Positions 17,069 through 31,194 of a DNA stretch of 64,000 bases are shown here, piece by piece (position 1 is the first letter of the stretch; each line of letters starts with the position of its first letter). Location of the stretch: positions 1 through 64,000 of the forward strand of contig WTGN01000101.1 in assembly GCA_011523545.1 (NCBI GenBank), read 5' to 3'. Source of the DNA: Chloroflexota bacterium (GTDB lineage Bacteria > Chloroflexota > Anaerolineae > Aggregatilineales > Phototrophicaceae). Position numbers and translations under genes: made by a program. The notes under the pieces were generated by a model, which was not told the DNA's origin, searched no databases, and saw only the letters and a list, made by a program, of their open reading frames with translations.

Positions 17069-17268
17069 TTATCCGAAGAGGAATCTCCGGATTGCCGCGA
17101 GCAAGCCGCGCTTGGGAGCGTCTGTTTTGACGGGCTCACGTTTGACAGGATCTCTGCCATTCGGTTTTCCGCGCCTTGGGGGGGGGGACGGGTGGTCGCT
17201 TGGCGACCGGCTTTTGGACCATCATTGAAAAGCCCGCCACGCGCGAACAAACCTTTGGGCGGACGCAT
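17069..17268 (-). pseudogene. Small basic protein split at a ten-base G/C homopolymer
   Basis: From ATG 17268 the minus strand reads MRPPKGLFARGGLFNDGPKAG and on to a run of ten C (plus-strand G 17178-17187). In the written sequence the frame then continues as nonsense. With one extra or two fewer C it would read into RDPVKREPVKTDAPKRGLLA and end in RFLFG at TAA (17069). Both halves look coding, and the total length of 200 bases is one base short of a whole number of codons. This could be phase variation by slipped-strand mispairing, a dead gene, or a homopolymer sequencing error. Function is unknown. Confidence 0.4.
17194..17215 (+). terminator. Terminator-like hairpin
   Basis: GGTCGC (17194-17199), loop TTG and GCGACC (17203-17208) are followed by GGCTTTTG. 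The stem is short with a modest T-run. It overlaps the small split gene on the other strand, so it may be incidental. Confidence 0.3.
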
Positions 17269-17408
17269 ACACAGGATCAAACCGTAACCAAACGCTCATT
17301 TACACACAATGTCATATACACAAGATTTACGAGCTTTTTCCGGCGCTAAAAATGCTACATTCGCTCCAGAAGCGAGCAGTAGCGGTTTGACGAAAGCGTT
17401 CTGGTAGA

Positions 17409-17807
17409 ATGACCTTTCTGCCCTACAAGCATTTGCGCGACAAGCGCGCCTACGACCGGCGCTATCGGCGTGAAAACATCATGTCGAGGCATCGGGACCG
17501 CGCCTACTGCGCCAACAGGCGCGACGGCAGTCCAAAACTGATAGCCGCCGACGTAGCCGCCATCTTCGCCAACCACGCCAGCTGCTACTATTGTCGCGCG
17601 CCGGTTGACGACAGGACCGGAACGCTAGAGCATATTGACGCGGCGCTTGGCAACAACCCAGAAAATCTGACTGTGGCTTGCAAGCCCTGCAACAATGGCA
17701 AGCATGCCAAGCCTAAAAGCATCTGGCTGAAACGACTGGCGACGCGCGGCCTACGGCATGAGGACTTGCCTCCATCTGAAATGCGGCAGAGACAAGAGTC
17801 AACGTAG
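17409..17807 (+). CDS. Small HNH endonuclease family protein
   Basis: The product is 132 aa. The N-terminus is very basic (1-40, Arg-rich), typical of DNA contact. The zinc pair CYYC (Cys59, Cys62) and LEHIDA (Glu74-His75) follow, then NPENLTVACKPCNNGKH (Asn86, Cys91, Cys94, final His99). The usual Asp-His is Glu-His here. HNH proteins nick or cut DNA, and small free-standing ones are common in phages and defence islands. It is separated from the DISARM locus by 500 bases, so it is not clearly part of that operon. Confidence 0.7.
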   Translation: MTFLPYKHLRDKRAYDRRYRRENIMSRHRDRAYCANRRDGSPKLIAADVAAIFANHASCYYCRAPVDDRTGTLEHIDAALGNNPENLTVACKPCNNGKHAKPKSIWLKRLATRGLRHEDLPPSEMRQRQEST

Positions 17808-18309
17808 CTTAGCGATGTAGACGATACCCGTCGCGCTGCCGTGTCGCGTTGCCGAAGGCTACATGCTGCAATTGCAGCAGCAGCAGATCTGCCTTGGAAA
17901 CACGATCAATAAGATAGTAAGTAAAGGCCACTTTGTTTACGGTTGTCCGACTGATCTGTTGATGGAATGACAGAAGCACCTTGTTGTCAATTCTTTCATT
18001 TGATCAGTCCCATGCGCCGTACCCGGACCAACCCGTGGCGGATGTAGCGGTGTGACCCGCAACGACGCATCTGGCGCCTTAATCGCACTATTCTGTTGGT
18101 TGTGCACCGAGATCAGCGTCGTCAGCCAACCTGCCATCTGATCCCAGACAACGCATCAGTAATTCTTTGATGCTTCACAATTAACCTGAATTTCCGACTG
18201 ATTGTTCGCTATCATTGGGCGCATGCGGCCCTCCCTGGCTGATTCTGCGTGACAATGACTGAAGATCGTGCCGTACACTCGCTACCGTTCTTGAAAGCCA
18301 GAAATTTGT
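17808..18309. other. 500-base non-coding stretch upstream of DISARM, with a 14-bp palindrome
   Basis: No convincing frame lies here. A perfect palindrome GCTGCAATTGCAGC occupies 17865-17878 and is an operator-like site. The promoter for drmD should lie in the last ~150 bases, but no consensus -35/-10 pair is clear. The ribosome site before ATG 18310 is weak. Confidence 0.4.
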
Positions 18310-21300
18310 ATGAGCGAACAACAGACGATCCTCCAAGGTGTTCCCGAGCGTGGCCAAATCACCAGGATCCGCCAGCGGCATTATGTTGTCACCGACGTCA
18401 CGCGGGCGAATCTCCCGGTGGACAGCATTCATACGGTCCTGACCAAGCCACAGCATATCGTGGGTCTGTCATCGATAGAGGATGATGGCCTAGGCGAGAT
18501 GCTTGAGGTTATCTGGGAAATCGAGCCGGGCAAGCATCTGCTGGAACGCCTTGAATTGCCAGCCGTGCGCGAGTTCGATCCACCCGAGCATCTCGACGCC
18601 TTCATTGATGCGGTACGCTGGGGCGCGGTATCGCAGGCGGACACCCGTGTACTGCAGGCGCCATTCCGTAGCGGAATCGATATCGAGGATTATCAACTCG
18701 ATCCTCTGGCACGCGCGATTCAAATGCCGCGCGTCAACTTGCTCATCGCTGACGATGTGGGCCTGGGAAAAACCGTAGAGGCCGGGCTGGTCATACAGGA
18801 ACTAATCGTCCGAAATCGCGCCCGCAAGATTCTAATCGTGTGTCCCGCAGGGCTGCAAATCCATTGGCGAGACCAGATGCAAGAGAAATTCGGCTTGGAC
18901 TTTCGCATCGTGGATAGTGACCTAATCAAAGATCTGCGACGGAATCGTGGAATCCGCACGAATCCGTGGACACATTTCCCGCGCCTCATCACATCGATCG
19001 ACTATATCAAAGGCGAGCGCTCCAAACGCTTCTTGCGCGATGCATTGCCCGCGGAAGGGGAGTCGCGCTACCCGCGCAAATTCGATGTCTTGATCGTGGA
19101 CGAGGCGCATAATATAGCCCCGGCGAGCGGCGGCAAGCATGCGACCGAATCCTTGCGAGCGCAAGTGATTAAATCGCTGGCGCCACACTTTGAGCACAAG
19201 CTCTTCTTGAGCGCGACGCCGCACAACGGCTATCAGGAGAGCTTCACCGCTTTGCTAGCGTTATTGGATAACCAGCGATTCGCGCGCGGCGTGCCACCCG
19301 ATGAAGCGCAGCGGCGAGCGGTGATGGTGCGGCGCCTGAAGTCGGAAATCACGCGCTGGGATGGGCAGCCTCGCTTTCCGCCTCGTGAAATCCATGTAAT
19401 CGAAGTGGACTACGACGATGATGAACGCGCGGTGCATCGCGCGCTAAAGCAATACGCCCGACTGCGAACCGATGCGGCACGCGATGGAACGGAAAGGTAT
19501 GCGACTGACTTCGTATTAAAGCTGCTGAAGAAACGATTGTTTTCTTCACCACAAGCATTCCTGGACACGCTCAACCGGCATGAGCAATCGGTCAGCGCTT
19601 CGACCGCATCCGGCGCTCGGCCGCGTAACAAACCATTACAAGGCGTTTTGCGCCGCCAACTGCAGCAGATTGATGAAAGCTACGCTGATGACGATGACTA
19701 TGAGGACGCGACCGTCGGCGCAGTGGATACGGCGACTCGCACATTTCGTTCATTAAACGATCAGGAAAAAACCCTCATCAGCGACATGCGCGCTTGGGCG
19801 CAGCGCGCCGCGGGCCGCCAAGATCAGAAGACGCGGTCGCTTGTGCGGTGGCTGCGCCGGACGCTCAAGCCAAATGGCGCCTGGTCCGATGAGCGTGTCA
19901 TTATCTTCACCGAATATCGGGCGACGCAAAAATGGCTGCAAGACATCTTGGCAGCTGAAGGCTTCGGCGGCCAACGGCTGATGGACTTCTACGGCGGCAT
20001 GGACAAAGACGAGCGCGAGCGCGTGAAAGCGGCATTTCAAGCGCATCCGTCACAGAGTCCGGTGCGCATCTTGCTGGCGACGGATGCCGCCTCCGAAGGT
20101 ATCGACTTGCAGCGGCACTGTCACCGTCTTATTCATATCGAGATTCCTTGGAATCCAAACCGCTTGGAACAGCGCAACGGCCGGATTGATCGCCACGGGC
20201 AGCGCCATAATCCGTTAATCTTCCATTTTGTGGCAAAAGGGTATGAAGAACGCGCGCGACTTGCTAGAGATGGGGATGTTGACGCATTGGATGCCGACTT
20301 GGAGTTCTTGCGGCGTGCCGTGGTGAAAATCGAGCAGATTCGCGCGGATCTCGGAAGTGTCAGCCGCGTTATTGCAAACCAGGTCGAAGAAGCGATGCTG
20401 GGCCATCGCAGGCAGCTTGACACGAGCAAGGAAGAAGCGCAAAACGCGCGTGTGAACCAGCAGCTGCGATTCGAGCGCGATCTGCAAAAGCAAATACATG
20501 AACACAGAGCGCAACTTGACGAGTCGCGGCGCCAGCTCAACTTGTCGCCAGAAAACATTCAAGCCGTGACTGAAATTGCCTTGAGTCTGGCACGGCAACC
20601 CTCGTTGCGCCCTCATCCTTCAATCAACGGCGCCTTCTTCCTTCCGCCATTAACCGGAAGCTGGCGACAGGCCAGCCGAGGCATACATCACCCCTTTACA
20701 CAAAAGCCGCGGCCGATCGTGTTCGACCACGATTTAGCGCGCGATCATGGCGATGATGTCGTGCTCGCGCACTTGAACCACCCGCTAGTGCAGATGTCGC
20801 TGCGCTTGCTGCGTGCGGAAGTCTGGTCGGCAGGCGAGAACACACGCTTGAACCGGGTAACGGCTCGGGTGGTGCCAAACGATGCGCTGCCGGAGAATAC
20901 ACCGGCTGTCATTGCGCACGCGCGACTTGTCGTTATCGGCGGCGACCACCAGCGTCTGCACGAAGAGATCATCACTGCGGGCGGCCTCCTGCGCCCGCGG
21001 TTCAGCCGGCTAAACGTCGGACAAGTCGACCGCGCCCTGAGTCAGCTGTTGGACAAGTCTGTCATCGAGCGAGAGAAATGGAGCTTGATCGAAGTCTACA
21101 ACCAGCATGACATCGAGGAGAACCTGTTGCAGGCCTTGGAAAATCGGAAGCTCGCAAGCAACAATCGCCGCGAGCGAGACTTAGCGCGGCGCTCGGAAAA
21201 CGAACAAGGTGATATAGAATCCATTCTGCTTGAACTCAAGCGAGCTATTGAAGCGGAACTCGATGAGCCGGACTCGCAACAGCTGGATTTGCCCGGCTTC

Positions 21301-21474
21301 AATGATGAAGATCGCAGAATTCACAAGAACGCGCTGCTCGCTCGATTGCAGGAGATCCCGGAAGAGATCGAGCGCGAAAAGGAAGCTATTCGCAAGCGTT
21401 TTGAGAAACCAACATCTCGCCTGTTTCCGGTGGCGATCACGTTCTTGGTGCCTGAACGTCTTAACCGATCCTGA
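18310..21474 (+). CDS. drmD: DISARM SNF2-family helicase DrmD
   Basis: The product is 1054 aa. The SNF2-type ATPase core has ADDVGLGKTVEAGL (Walker A, ~147-160), VLIVDEAHNI (DEAH-type Walker B, ~261), LFLSATPHNG (motif III), and the helicase C lobe ATDAASEGIDL with NRLEQRNGRIDRHGQ (motif VI). The C-terminal third is charged and coiled-coil-like. In class 1 DISARM, DrmD acts with DrmMI, DrmA and DrmB to restrict incoming phage DNA independently of a simple cut site. It is the first gene of a four-gene rightward operon; drmMI begins 24 bases downstream after an AGAGG ribosome site. The length and order match class 1 DISARM. Confidence 0.88.
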   Translation: MSEQQTILQGVPERGQITRIRQRHYVVTDVTRANLPVDSIHTVLTKPQHIVGLSSIEDDGLGEMLEVIWEIEPGKHLLERLELPAVREFDPPEHLDAFIDAVRWGAVSQADTRVLQAPFRSGIDIEDYQLDPLARAIQMPRVNLLIADDVGLGKTVEAGLVIQELIVRNRARKILIVCPAGLQIHWRDQMQEKFGLDFRIVDSDLIKDLRRNRGIRTNPWTHFPRLITSIDYIKGERSKRFLRDALPAEGESRYPRKFDVLIVDEAHNIAPASGGKHATESLRAQVIKSLAPHFEHKLFLSATPHNGYQESFTALLALLDNQRFARGVPPDEAQRRAVMVRRLKSEITRWDGQPRFPPREIHVIEVDYDDDERAVHRALKQYARLRTDAARDGTERYATDFVLKLLKKRLFSSPQAFLDTLNRHEQSVSASTASGARPRNKPLQGVLRRQLQQIDESYADDDDYEDATVGAVDTATRTFRSLNDQEKTLISDMRAWAQRAAGRQDQKTRSLVRWLRRTLKPNGAWSDERVIIFTEYRATQKWLQDILAAEGFGGQRLMDFYGGMDKDERERVKAAFQAHPSQSPVRILLATDAASEGIDLQRHCHRLIHIEIPWNPNRLEQRNGRIDRHGQRHNPLIFHFVAKGYEERARLARDGDVDALDADLEFLRRAVVKIEQIRADLGSVSRVIANQVEEAMLGHRRQLDTSKEEAQNARVNQQLRFERDLQKQIHEHRAQLDESRRQLNLSPENIQAVTEIALSLARQPSLRPHPSINGAFFLPPLTGSWRQASRGIHHPFTQKPRPIVFDHDLARDHGDDVVLAHLNHPLVQMSLRLLRAEVWSAGENTRLNRVTARVVPNDALPENTPAVIAHARLVVIGGDHQRLHEEIITAGGLLRPRFSRLNVGQVDRALSQLLDKSVIEREKWSLIEVYNQHDIEENLLQALENRKLASNNRRERDLARRSENEQGDIESILLELKRAIEAELDEPDSQQLDLPGFNDEDRRIHKNALLARLQEIPEEIEREKEAIRKRFEKPTSRLFPVAITFLVPERLNRS

Positions 21475-21498
21475 TTAACCTGACACAAAGAGGTTCTT

Positions 21499-25608
<4,110 letters not shown>

Positions 25609-25620
25609 ACGTGATTTCTA

Positions 25621-25780
25621 CCCCTCCCCCGGCCCCTCCCCGAAGCATCAGGGAGGGGTGACTCTTCTGCAAAGTTGCGAATAATGCTGAGAATGCGACA
25701 CAATGCAGCACCAAGTATGATGTCCTTTGTGGCGCTCCCCTTCCCTAGCTCGCTGGGGAAGGGGGCGGGGGATGGGGTTA
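25621..25780. repeat. Palindromic GC-rich repeat (REP/MITE-like) between drmMI and drmA
   Basis: The left end 25621-25641 is C-rich and forms a hairpin CCCCTCCC (25633-25640) / GGGAGGGG (25651-25658). The right end has CCCCTTCCC (25737-25745) / GGGAAGGGG (25756-25764) and then a G-rich tail complementary to the left end. About 80 bases of ordinary sequence lie between. Terminal inverted symmetry plus internal hairpins is the structure of REP-like or MITE-like elements. It ends 10 bases before the drmA start codon and leaves that gene without an obvious ribosome site. Confidence 0.6.
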
Positions 25781-25790
25781 AGTAAACCGC

Positions 25791-28700
25791 ATGACAACGC
25801 TGAAAACGCCCTCCCGACTGGAAATACGCGATGAATTCGTCGACATGATCCGGCGCGAGCTGCTGGGTCCGGCCGCAGACGATCCCGATGAGCGCGTCAA
25901 TGAGCGATACGTGCGCGACCGCTACGCAGTGGGCATGCTGGCGCCGCGCAATGCCTCCAAGGTGCCCGACCCTGAAGATGAAGAGGGACCGCTGGCGACC
26001 GACCAAGCCGACACGCCCGAAGAAGGTTATGCCGAGCAGGAATTGCCCGGTTTCGGCGCGGTCGAAACTGGAGAATCCGACGAGAGCTCGCCGCAAAGGA
26101 GCATGATCCCCTCGTCCATCGGCTTGACCTTCGCCCTCAGCCGTGCCGCCGATGCGCTCAAGGTCACTGTGCGCTGGGGCAGCTATGAACGCCGCGACGA
26201 TGAAGAAGCCGAGGAGCAGAAGAATTACTGGCAGCGGATCCCGATCGAATCCAGCACGATCGTATCAGTGGACGAACTGCATGAGAGCGACAAAAACAGA
26301 TGGGATTGGACGCCCAGCGCGGCGCATCACGAGGTGAAGGTACGTGCGCTAGTCCGCGACCATGAGGACGCCTACACCATCACGCTATTCCTGACCAACG
26401 GCAAGCTGGAGCCCAAAAAGAACAAAGATAGCGCCTGGCTCTTCCAGCCGGAAATCATCGTCGAAGAGCCCGCCGGGCAGCCCGCTTTCATCCGCCGCAA
26501 GCTGCCAGATGGCCTTACGCCGACCGAAGTCGAAGACAACATCATGCGCATGATCTACCGCGAGAAGGTGGAATTCGCCGTCGGTCACGGCGTCGCCTTC
26601 CAGGCGGAATTGCCTGACGGGCGCTGGGATGTGGCGCAGCGCATCAGCACCGAAGTGTTGCCTCGCGCTGAGGTCCTGCGCATGGAGCCGCCGGTCATCG
26701 ACGATCTGGCGGTTGATATGCTTACCCTGGCAGAAACCGAGATGGGCGCCTTCGGGCCGCTGCTCACGCCATTGGTCGCTGAATACGAAGACTGGATCGC
26801 CGAGAAAGCCGCATACTTCGAGGATGAGCCGGAAAAGTTCAGCGAATATAGCAAGGAAAGGGCGGTGGTGGAAGCGGAATGGCTGGAAGCGCTGGAGCGC
26901 ATTCAAGCGGGCATCGCCCTGCTCGATGCCGATGCCGATGCGGCGCGCGCTTTCCAGTTCGCCAATCGCGCCATGTGGCTGCAGCGCATTCGCACCATCT
27001 ACAGCGGCCAGGCGCGCCAAGGCGACACGCCCGATCTGGCTGAAATTGACGTGCCGAATAACCGAAGCTGGCGCCCCTTCCAGTTGGCCTTCATCTTGCT
27101 CAACCTGCCGGCGATGACCGATCCGACCCATCCTGAGCGCAGCAGCGCTGATCCCGAGAAATTAGGCTATGCCGATCTGCTCTGGTTCCCGACCGGCGGC
27201 GGCAAGACGGAAGCCTATCTGGGGCTGACCGCCTACACGCTGGCGATAAGGCGCACCCAGGGAGTAATCGGCGGTCTGGATGGCAACGCCGGCGTTGCTG
27301 TGCTCATGCGCTATACGCTGCGCCTGCTGACCCTGCAGCAGTTTCAGCGCGCCACCGCGCTCATTGCCGCCTGCGAAATCATCCGCCGCGAAGACCCCGA
27401 ACTCTGGGGCACGCGCCCTTTCCGCATCGGCCTTTGGGTCGGCAATCGCAGCACGCCCAACTGGACCAAGTATTCCGCCGAGGCGATCAAGCAAAGACGC
27501 GGCCAGGAATGGCACTATGGCAGCTCCATCGGCGGCAGCGGCACGCCGGTCCAACTCACGCATTGCCCCTGGTGCGGCAGCAAAATCAATCCGGGGCGCA
27601 ATATCGAGGTGGAAACACCTGAAAAGGGACGTGGGCGGACATTTCAGTTTTGCAGTGATAACGTGGGCGGTTGCGCATTCAGCCGCCGCTGTTCCCCCGA
27701 CGAGGGCTTGCCGATTGTCGTTGTCGACGAAGAAATCTACCGCCTGCTGCCCGACCTGCTGATTGCCACGGTCGACAAATTCGCCCGCATGCCCTGGCAA
27801 GGTCAAACGCAGATGCTCTTCGGGCGTGTTTCAGGCAACTGCGACCGCCACGGTTATAATTCGCCCGAATTTGACGACGCGGAGTCGCACCACGCCAAAG
27901 GCAAACTGCCCGCGGTCAAAATGCAGACGACCCCCTGGCTGCGGCCGCCTGACCTCATCATCCAGGATGAACTGCATCTGATCAGCGGTCCGCTGGGCAC
28001 GCTCGTTGGTTTATACGAGACTGCCGTCGAGACGCTGTGTTGCTGGGAGCTCGATGGCGTGACCGTCCGCCCCAAAGTGGTAGCGTCAACCGCCACCATC
28101 CGCCGGGCGCAGCAGCAGGTCAAGAGCATATTCGATCGCCAGGTGAAGATTTTTCCGCCAACCGGCGCCGATTCGGAAGACAACTTCTTTTCCGAGATCC
28201 ATCCCTCGACTGCCGATAGGCCAGGACGTCTTTACATGGGTGTCTGCGCCACCGGCACCCGCTTCAAAGCGATCATGATCCGCGTGTATGTCGCCGCCAT
28301 GGCCGCCGCGCAAACGCTGCTGGACAAGTATGGCGTGGAACATGCCGATCCCTACATGACGCTAGTCGGCTATTTCAGTTCCATGCGCGAGCTTGGCGGC
28401 ATGCGGCGGGTTGTGGACGATTCCGTCAGCAGCCGTCTCAAGCGGATGGACGAGCGCGGCCTCAGCCGCAGGTTTATCAACATAAACGGCGGTATTGATG
28501 AATTGACATCGCGCAAAGGCGCGGTGGAAATTCCTGAAACCCTGACTCAACTCGAAACAAGATTCGATGTTCCCGCTGAGAAGGGCCGGCGGCGGCGCGG
28601 CAAAAACAGGAAGGGCCCGCTCGATGCGCTCCTTGCGACCAATATGATATCTGTCGGCGTCGATGTCTCGCGGCTCGGGCTGATGGTGGTTGCCAGCCAG

Positions 28701-29324
28701 CCGAAGCACACTGCTGAATACATCCAGGCCACCAGCCGCGTCGGCCGCCAGTATCCCGGTCTTGTTTTGACTGTCTACAACTGGGCGCGGCCACGCGATG
28801 TCAGCCATTATGAGCGCTTTGAACACTATCACGAGACATTCTATCAGCAGGTCGAACCCTTATCGGTTACACCCTTTGCTCCGCGCGCCTTGGATCGCGG
28901 ACTGTCCGGCGTTCTGGTGTCTCTCATGAGATTATCCAGCGAGAAATACAACGAAAACGCTCGCGCGGGCGACATTCTATATGCTGACGACGACTTGATG
29001 CAAGCAACGGATGCGATCGGCGAGCGTGTTGGCAGAGTCGCCGAGGGCGTGCTTCCTCAGGTTGAGCAGTTGCTGCAAAATCGTGTCGACGAATGGAAGA
29101 ATCAAGCCGCCAACCGCTCGGCGCAATTGGGCTATGAAGGCAAGAAGGACGGCAAGACTGTAGGACTCCTGGTACACAGCTCCGGACAACCTTGGGAGCC
29201 TTTTACATGCCTGAACTCTTTACGGGATGTGGAGCCGGAAGTCCGACTAATACACGACGACCACGATATGGAGGAGCGCGTCATGGCAGAGCCCGCCCAT
29301 GAGGATACTGACAATGGCGCCTAA
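25791..29324 (+). CDS. drmA: DISARM helicase-domain protein DrmA
   Basis: The product is 1177 aa. Motifs are FPTGGGKTEAYL (Walker A, ~466-477), IIQDELHLI (DExH-like, ~724-732) and the C-terminal helicase lobe with ATNMISVGVDVSRLG and IQATSRVGRQ (motifs V and VI). A zinc-binding-looking insert (CPWCGSKI ... CSDNVGGC) lies in between (~590-630). DrmA with DrmB forms the DNA-engaging core of DISARM and is auto-inhibited until it meets unmodified ends. The protein appears intact. No clear ribosome site precedes ATG 25791 because a repeat element abuts it. The downstream drmB start lies inside its 3' end. Confidence 0.88.
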   Translation: MTTLKTPSRLEIRDEFVDMIRRELLGPAADDPDERVNERYVRDRYAVGMLAPRNASKVPDPEDEEGPLATDQADTPEEGYAEQELPGFGAVETGESDESSPQRSMIPSSIGLTFALSRAADALKVTVRWGSYERRDDEEAEEQKNYWQRIPIESSTIVSVDELHESDKNRWDWTPSAAHHEVKVRALVRDHEDAYTITLFLTNGKLEPKKNKDSAWLFQPEIIVEEPAGQPAFIRRKLPDGLTPTEVEDNIMRMIYREKVEFAVGHGVAFQAELPDGRWDVAQRISTEVLPRAEVLRMEPPVIDDLAVDMLTLAETEMGAFGPLLTPLVAEYEDWIAEKAAYFEDEPEKFSEYSKERAVVEAEWLEALERIQAGIALLDADADAARAFQFANRAMWLQRIRTIYSGQARQGDTPDLAEIDVPNNRSWRPFQLAFILLNLPAMTDPTHPERSSADPEKLGYADLLWFPTGGGKTEAYLGLTAYTLAIRRTQGVIGGLDGNAGVAVLMRYTLRLLTLQQFQRATALIAACEIIRREDPELWGTRPFRIGLWVGNRSTPNWTKYSAEAIKQRRGQEWHYGSSIGGSGTPVQLTHCPWCGSKINPGRNIEVETPEKGRGRTFQFCSDNVGGCAFSRRCSPDEGLPIVVVDEEIYRLLPDLLIATVDKFARMPWQGQTQMLFGRVSGNCDRHGYNSPEFDDAESHHAKGKLPAVKMQTTPWLRPPDLIIQDELHLISGPLGTLVGLYETAVETLCCWELDGVTVRPKVVASTATIRRAQQQVKSIFDRQVKIFPPTGADSEDNFFSEIHPSTADRPGRLYMGVCATGTRFKAIMIRVYVAAMAAAQTLLDKYGVEHADPYMTLVGYFSSMRELGGMRRVVDDSVSSRLKRMDERGLSRRFININGGIDELTSRKGAVEIPETLTQLETRFDVPAEKGRRRRGKNRKGPLDALLATNMISVGVDVSRLGLMVVASQPKHTAEYIQATSRVGRQYPGLVLTVYNWARPRDVSHYERFEHYHETFYQQVEPLSVTPFAPRALDRGLSGVLVSLMRLSSEKYNENARAGDILYADDDLMQATDAIGERVGRVAEGVLPQVEQLLQNRVDEWKNQAANRSAQLGYEGKKDGKTVGLLVHSSGQPWEPFTCLNSLRDVEPEVRLIHDDHDMEERVMAEPAHEDTDNGA

Positions 29325-31194
29325 CCCTAAAGTCGGGGACGTGCGGCCTAGCCAACTACTTTACACCTTCGGCGTTGGGTCAATCATCGACTTGCCTAAG
29401 ATCTCGGTGATCGTAACAGGCCTTGAGGATTGGCCCGCTACTCCAGATTACATGCGGGAGATAGTGGAAGACAGATTACTGACGGCGGTGCAGTCCAGAC
29501 TTCATGGCGTCGAAAGGTTACTTGCTCCGCCTACCGATATAGACGGCAGCCAGCCAGTAAACCCATTTGACGATGCGGCGGGAATCGGAGTGCCTGTAGC
29601 CACGTTTCCACGTTGGATGGTCTGTCCTTACTGCCGTCGTCTGGCACCGCTCAGTTCCGGCCTCTTCGAACCTGCATACGATCGCTATCTGCCTGACAAA
29701 ACGGCATACAGACATGTCAATTGCACTAAGCCAGGAAAACCGCCAGACGTTGTTCCGGCTCGTTTTCTTGTGGTCTGTGAGGACGGCCACTTGGACGACT
29801 TTCCTTGGGACTACTTTGTGCATGCAGGCGACAAATGCACGGGTACGCCGCTATTCAAACTGATTGAGGACGCACCATCAGGTGAGGCGCGATCGTTGCT
29901 GGTCAGATGCGACACATGCGGCAAGCGTCGCCGACTATCCCAGGCATTTGGCCGAGACAATCTCAAGAACATGCCGCAATGTTGCGGTCGTCGCCCGCAC
30001 CTGCGAGACTACGATGATGAGCCCTGTGGTCATACCGCGCGCGCCATCACGCTTGGCGCGTCGAATATGTGGTTTCCCAGCGTTCTAAGCGCGCTGGCAA
30101 TTCCAGAAGGAGATGGGCAACGTGAACGCCATCTTCAAGAGAAGTGGCCTCTGCTCAAGAATGTCACGGCAGAGGAAACAGTTGTATCGTTCAGGTCGGC
30201 GGGGCTATTGGGGCCGGAGCTGTCTAACTACAGCGACGAGGAGCTTTTCGACTCAATCCTGCGGCGCAAGCAGCGATTGGCCAACGCGCAGGACGGGCCG
30301 CCCGAGCAAAAAGATTTGCAAGCGCCGGAATGGCGAGTTCTGTCAGAATGTGATCCCTCGCGGAACTCACCGGACTTCAGTCTGCTACCGGTCGATCTAG
30401 GGTCGAGTTGGCAGTTTCCTGCGATTCAGCAAGTAGTGATCGTGGAGCGCTTGCGTGAAGCGCAAGCCTTGATTGGATTCACACGTTTGGATGCTGTCGA
30501 CCTAACCGACACCGATCCTGACATCGACATCAGGCCCGTCCCGCTTTCACGGCAGTCAACAGAGTGGGTGCCTACCACTGAGGTTCGCGGAGAGGGCATA
30601 TTCATCCGCTTCAACGAGTCAGCGATTCAAGCTTGGGAAGAGCTAGAGTCGGTTACCGAATTGGCGAGAGACTTCTTCAATGGCCACGTAAAGTGGCGCG
30701 CCTTGAGAAACATCGGTGACCCGGCCAGTGGATTCCCTGGGATGCGTTATGTCCTATTGCATTCTTTTTCGCATGTACTCATGCGCGCTATGGCGCTGGA
30801 ATCCGGTTACTCGCTCGCCAGTCTGCGGGAAAGAATTTACTCTAGAATGCCCGACGAGGAATCCGGTCCCATGGCTGGTGTTCTGATTTACACCGCCGCC
30901 ACCGATAGCGAAGGCACTCTTGGCGGTTTGGCCAGCATGGGAGAACCGTCTGTTTTGCGGCGACATATTCTCAAAGCGCTTTATGATGCCGGTTTATGTG
31001 CCAGTGACCCGCTTTGCGCTGAAAACATGCCGGGACTGAACGGGCGATCGATTCATGCGGCCGCCTGTCACAATTGCCTCTTTGCCCCAGAAACAAGCTG
31101 CGAGCGCGGCAACAAGTACTTGGACCGAACAGTGCTTGTGCCAACGGTGGAGAATAGCGACGTGGCCTTCTTTGATCCGGATGCGCTTGGGTGA
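29314..31194 (+). CDS. drmB: DISARM protein DrmB (DUF1998 domain)
   Basis: The product is 626 aa from ATG 29314. GAGGAT lies 7-8 bases upstream; the frame also has an ATG at 29299. The N-terminus VRPSQLLYTFGVGSIIDLP is characteristic of DrmB. Cys clusters include CPYC (near residue 108) and CDTC. The C-terminal DUF1998-type domain has LLHSFSHVLMRAMALESGY, GVLIYTAATDSEGTLGG and a Cys-rich end (CHNCLFAPETSC). It overlaps drmA by 11 bases. The usual third core gene, drmC (phospholipase-D-like nuclease), is not found after it. Confidence 0.88.
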   Translation: MAPNPKVGDVRPSQLLYTFGVGSIIDLPKISVIVTGLEDWPATPDYMREIVEDRLLTAVQSRLHGVERLLAPPTDIDGSQPVNPFDDAAGIGVPVATFPRWMVCPYCRRLAPLSSGLFEPAYDRYLPDKTAYRHVNCTKPGKPPDVVPARFLVVCEDGHLDDFPWDYFVHAGDKCTGTPLFKLIEDAPSGEARSLLVRCDTCGKRRRLSQAFGRDNLKNMPQCCGRRPHLRDYDDEPCGHTARAITLGASNMWFPSVLSALAIPEGDGQRERHLQEKWPLLKNVTAEETVVSFRSAGLLGPELSNYSDEELFDSILRRKQRLANAQDGPPEQKDLQAPEWRVLSECDPSRNSPDFSLLPVDLGSSWQFPAIQQVVIVERLREAQALIGFTRLDAVDLTDTDPDIDIRPVPLSRQSTEWVPTTEVRGEGIFIRFNESAIQAWEELESVTELARDFFNGHVKWRALRNIGDPASGFPGMRYVLLHSFSHVLMRAMALESGYSLASLRERIYSRMPDEESGPMAGVLIYTAATDSEGTLGGLASMGEPSVLRRHILKALYDAGLCASDPLCAENMPGLNGRSIHAAACHNCLFAPETSCERGNKYLDRTVLVPTVENSDVAFFDPDALG

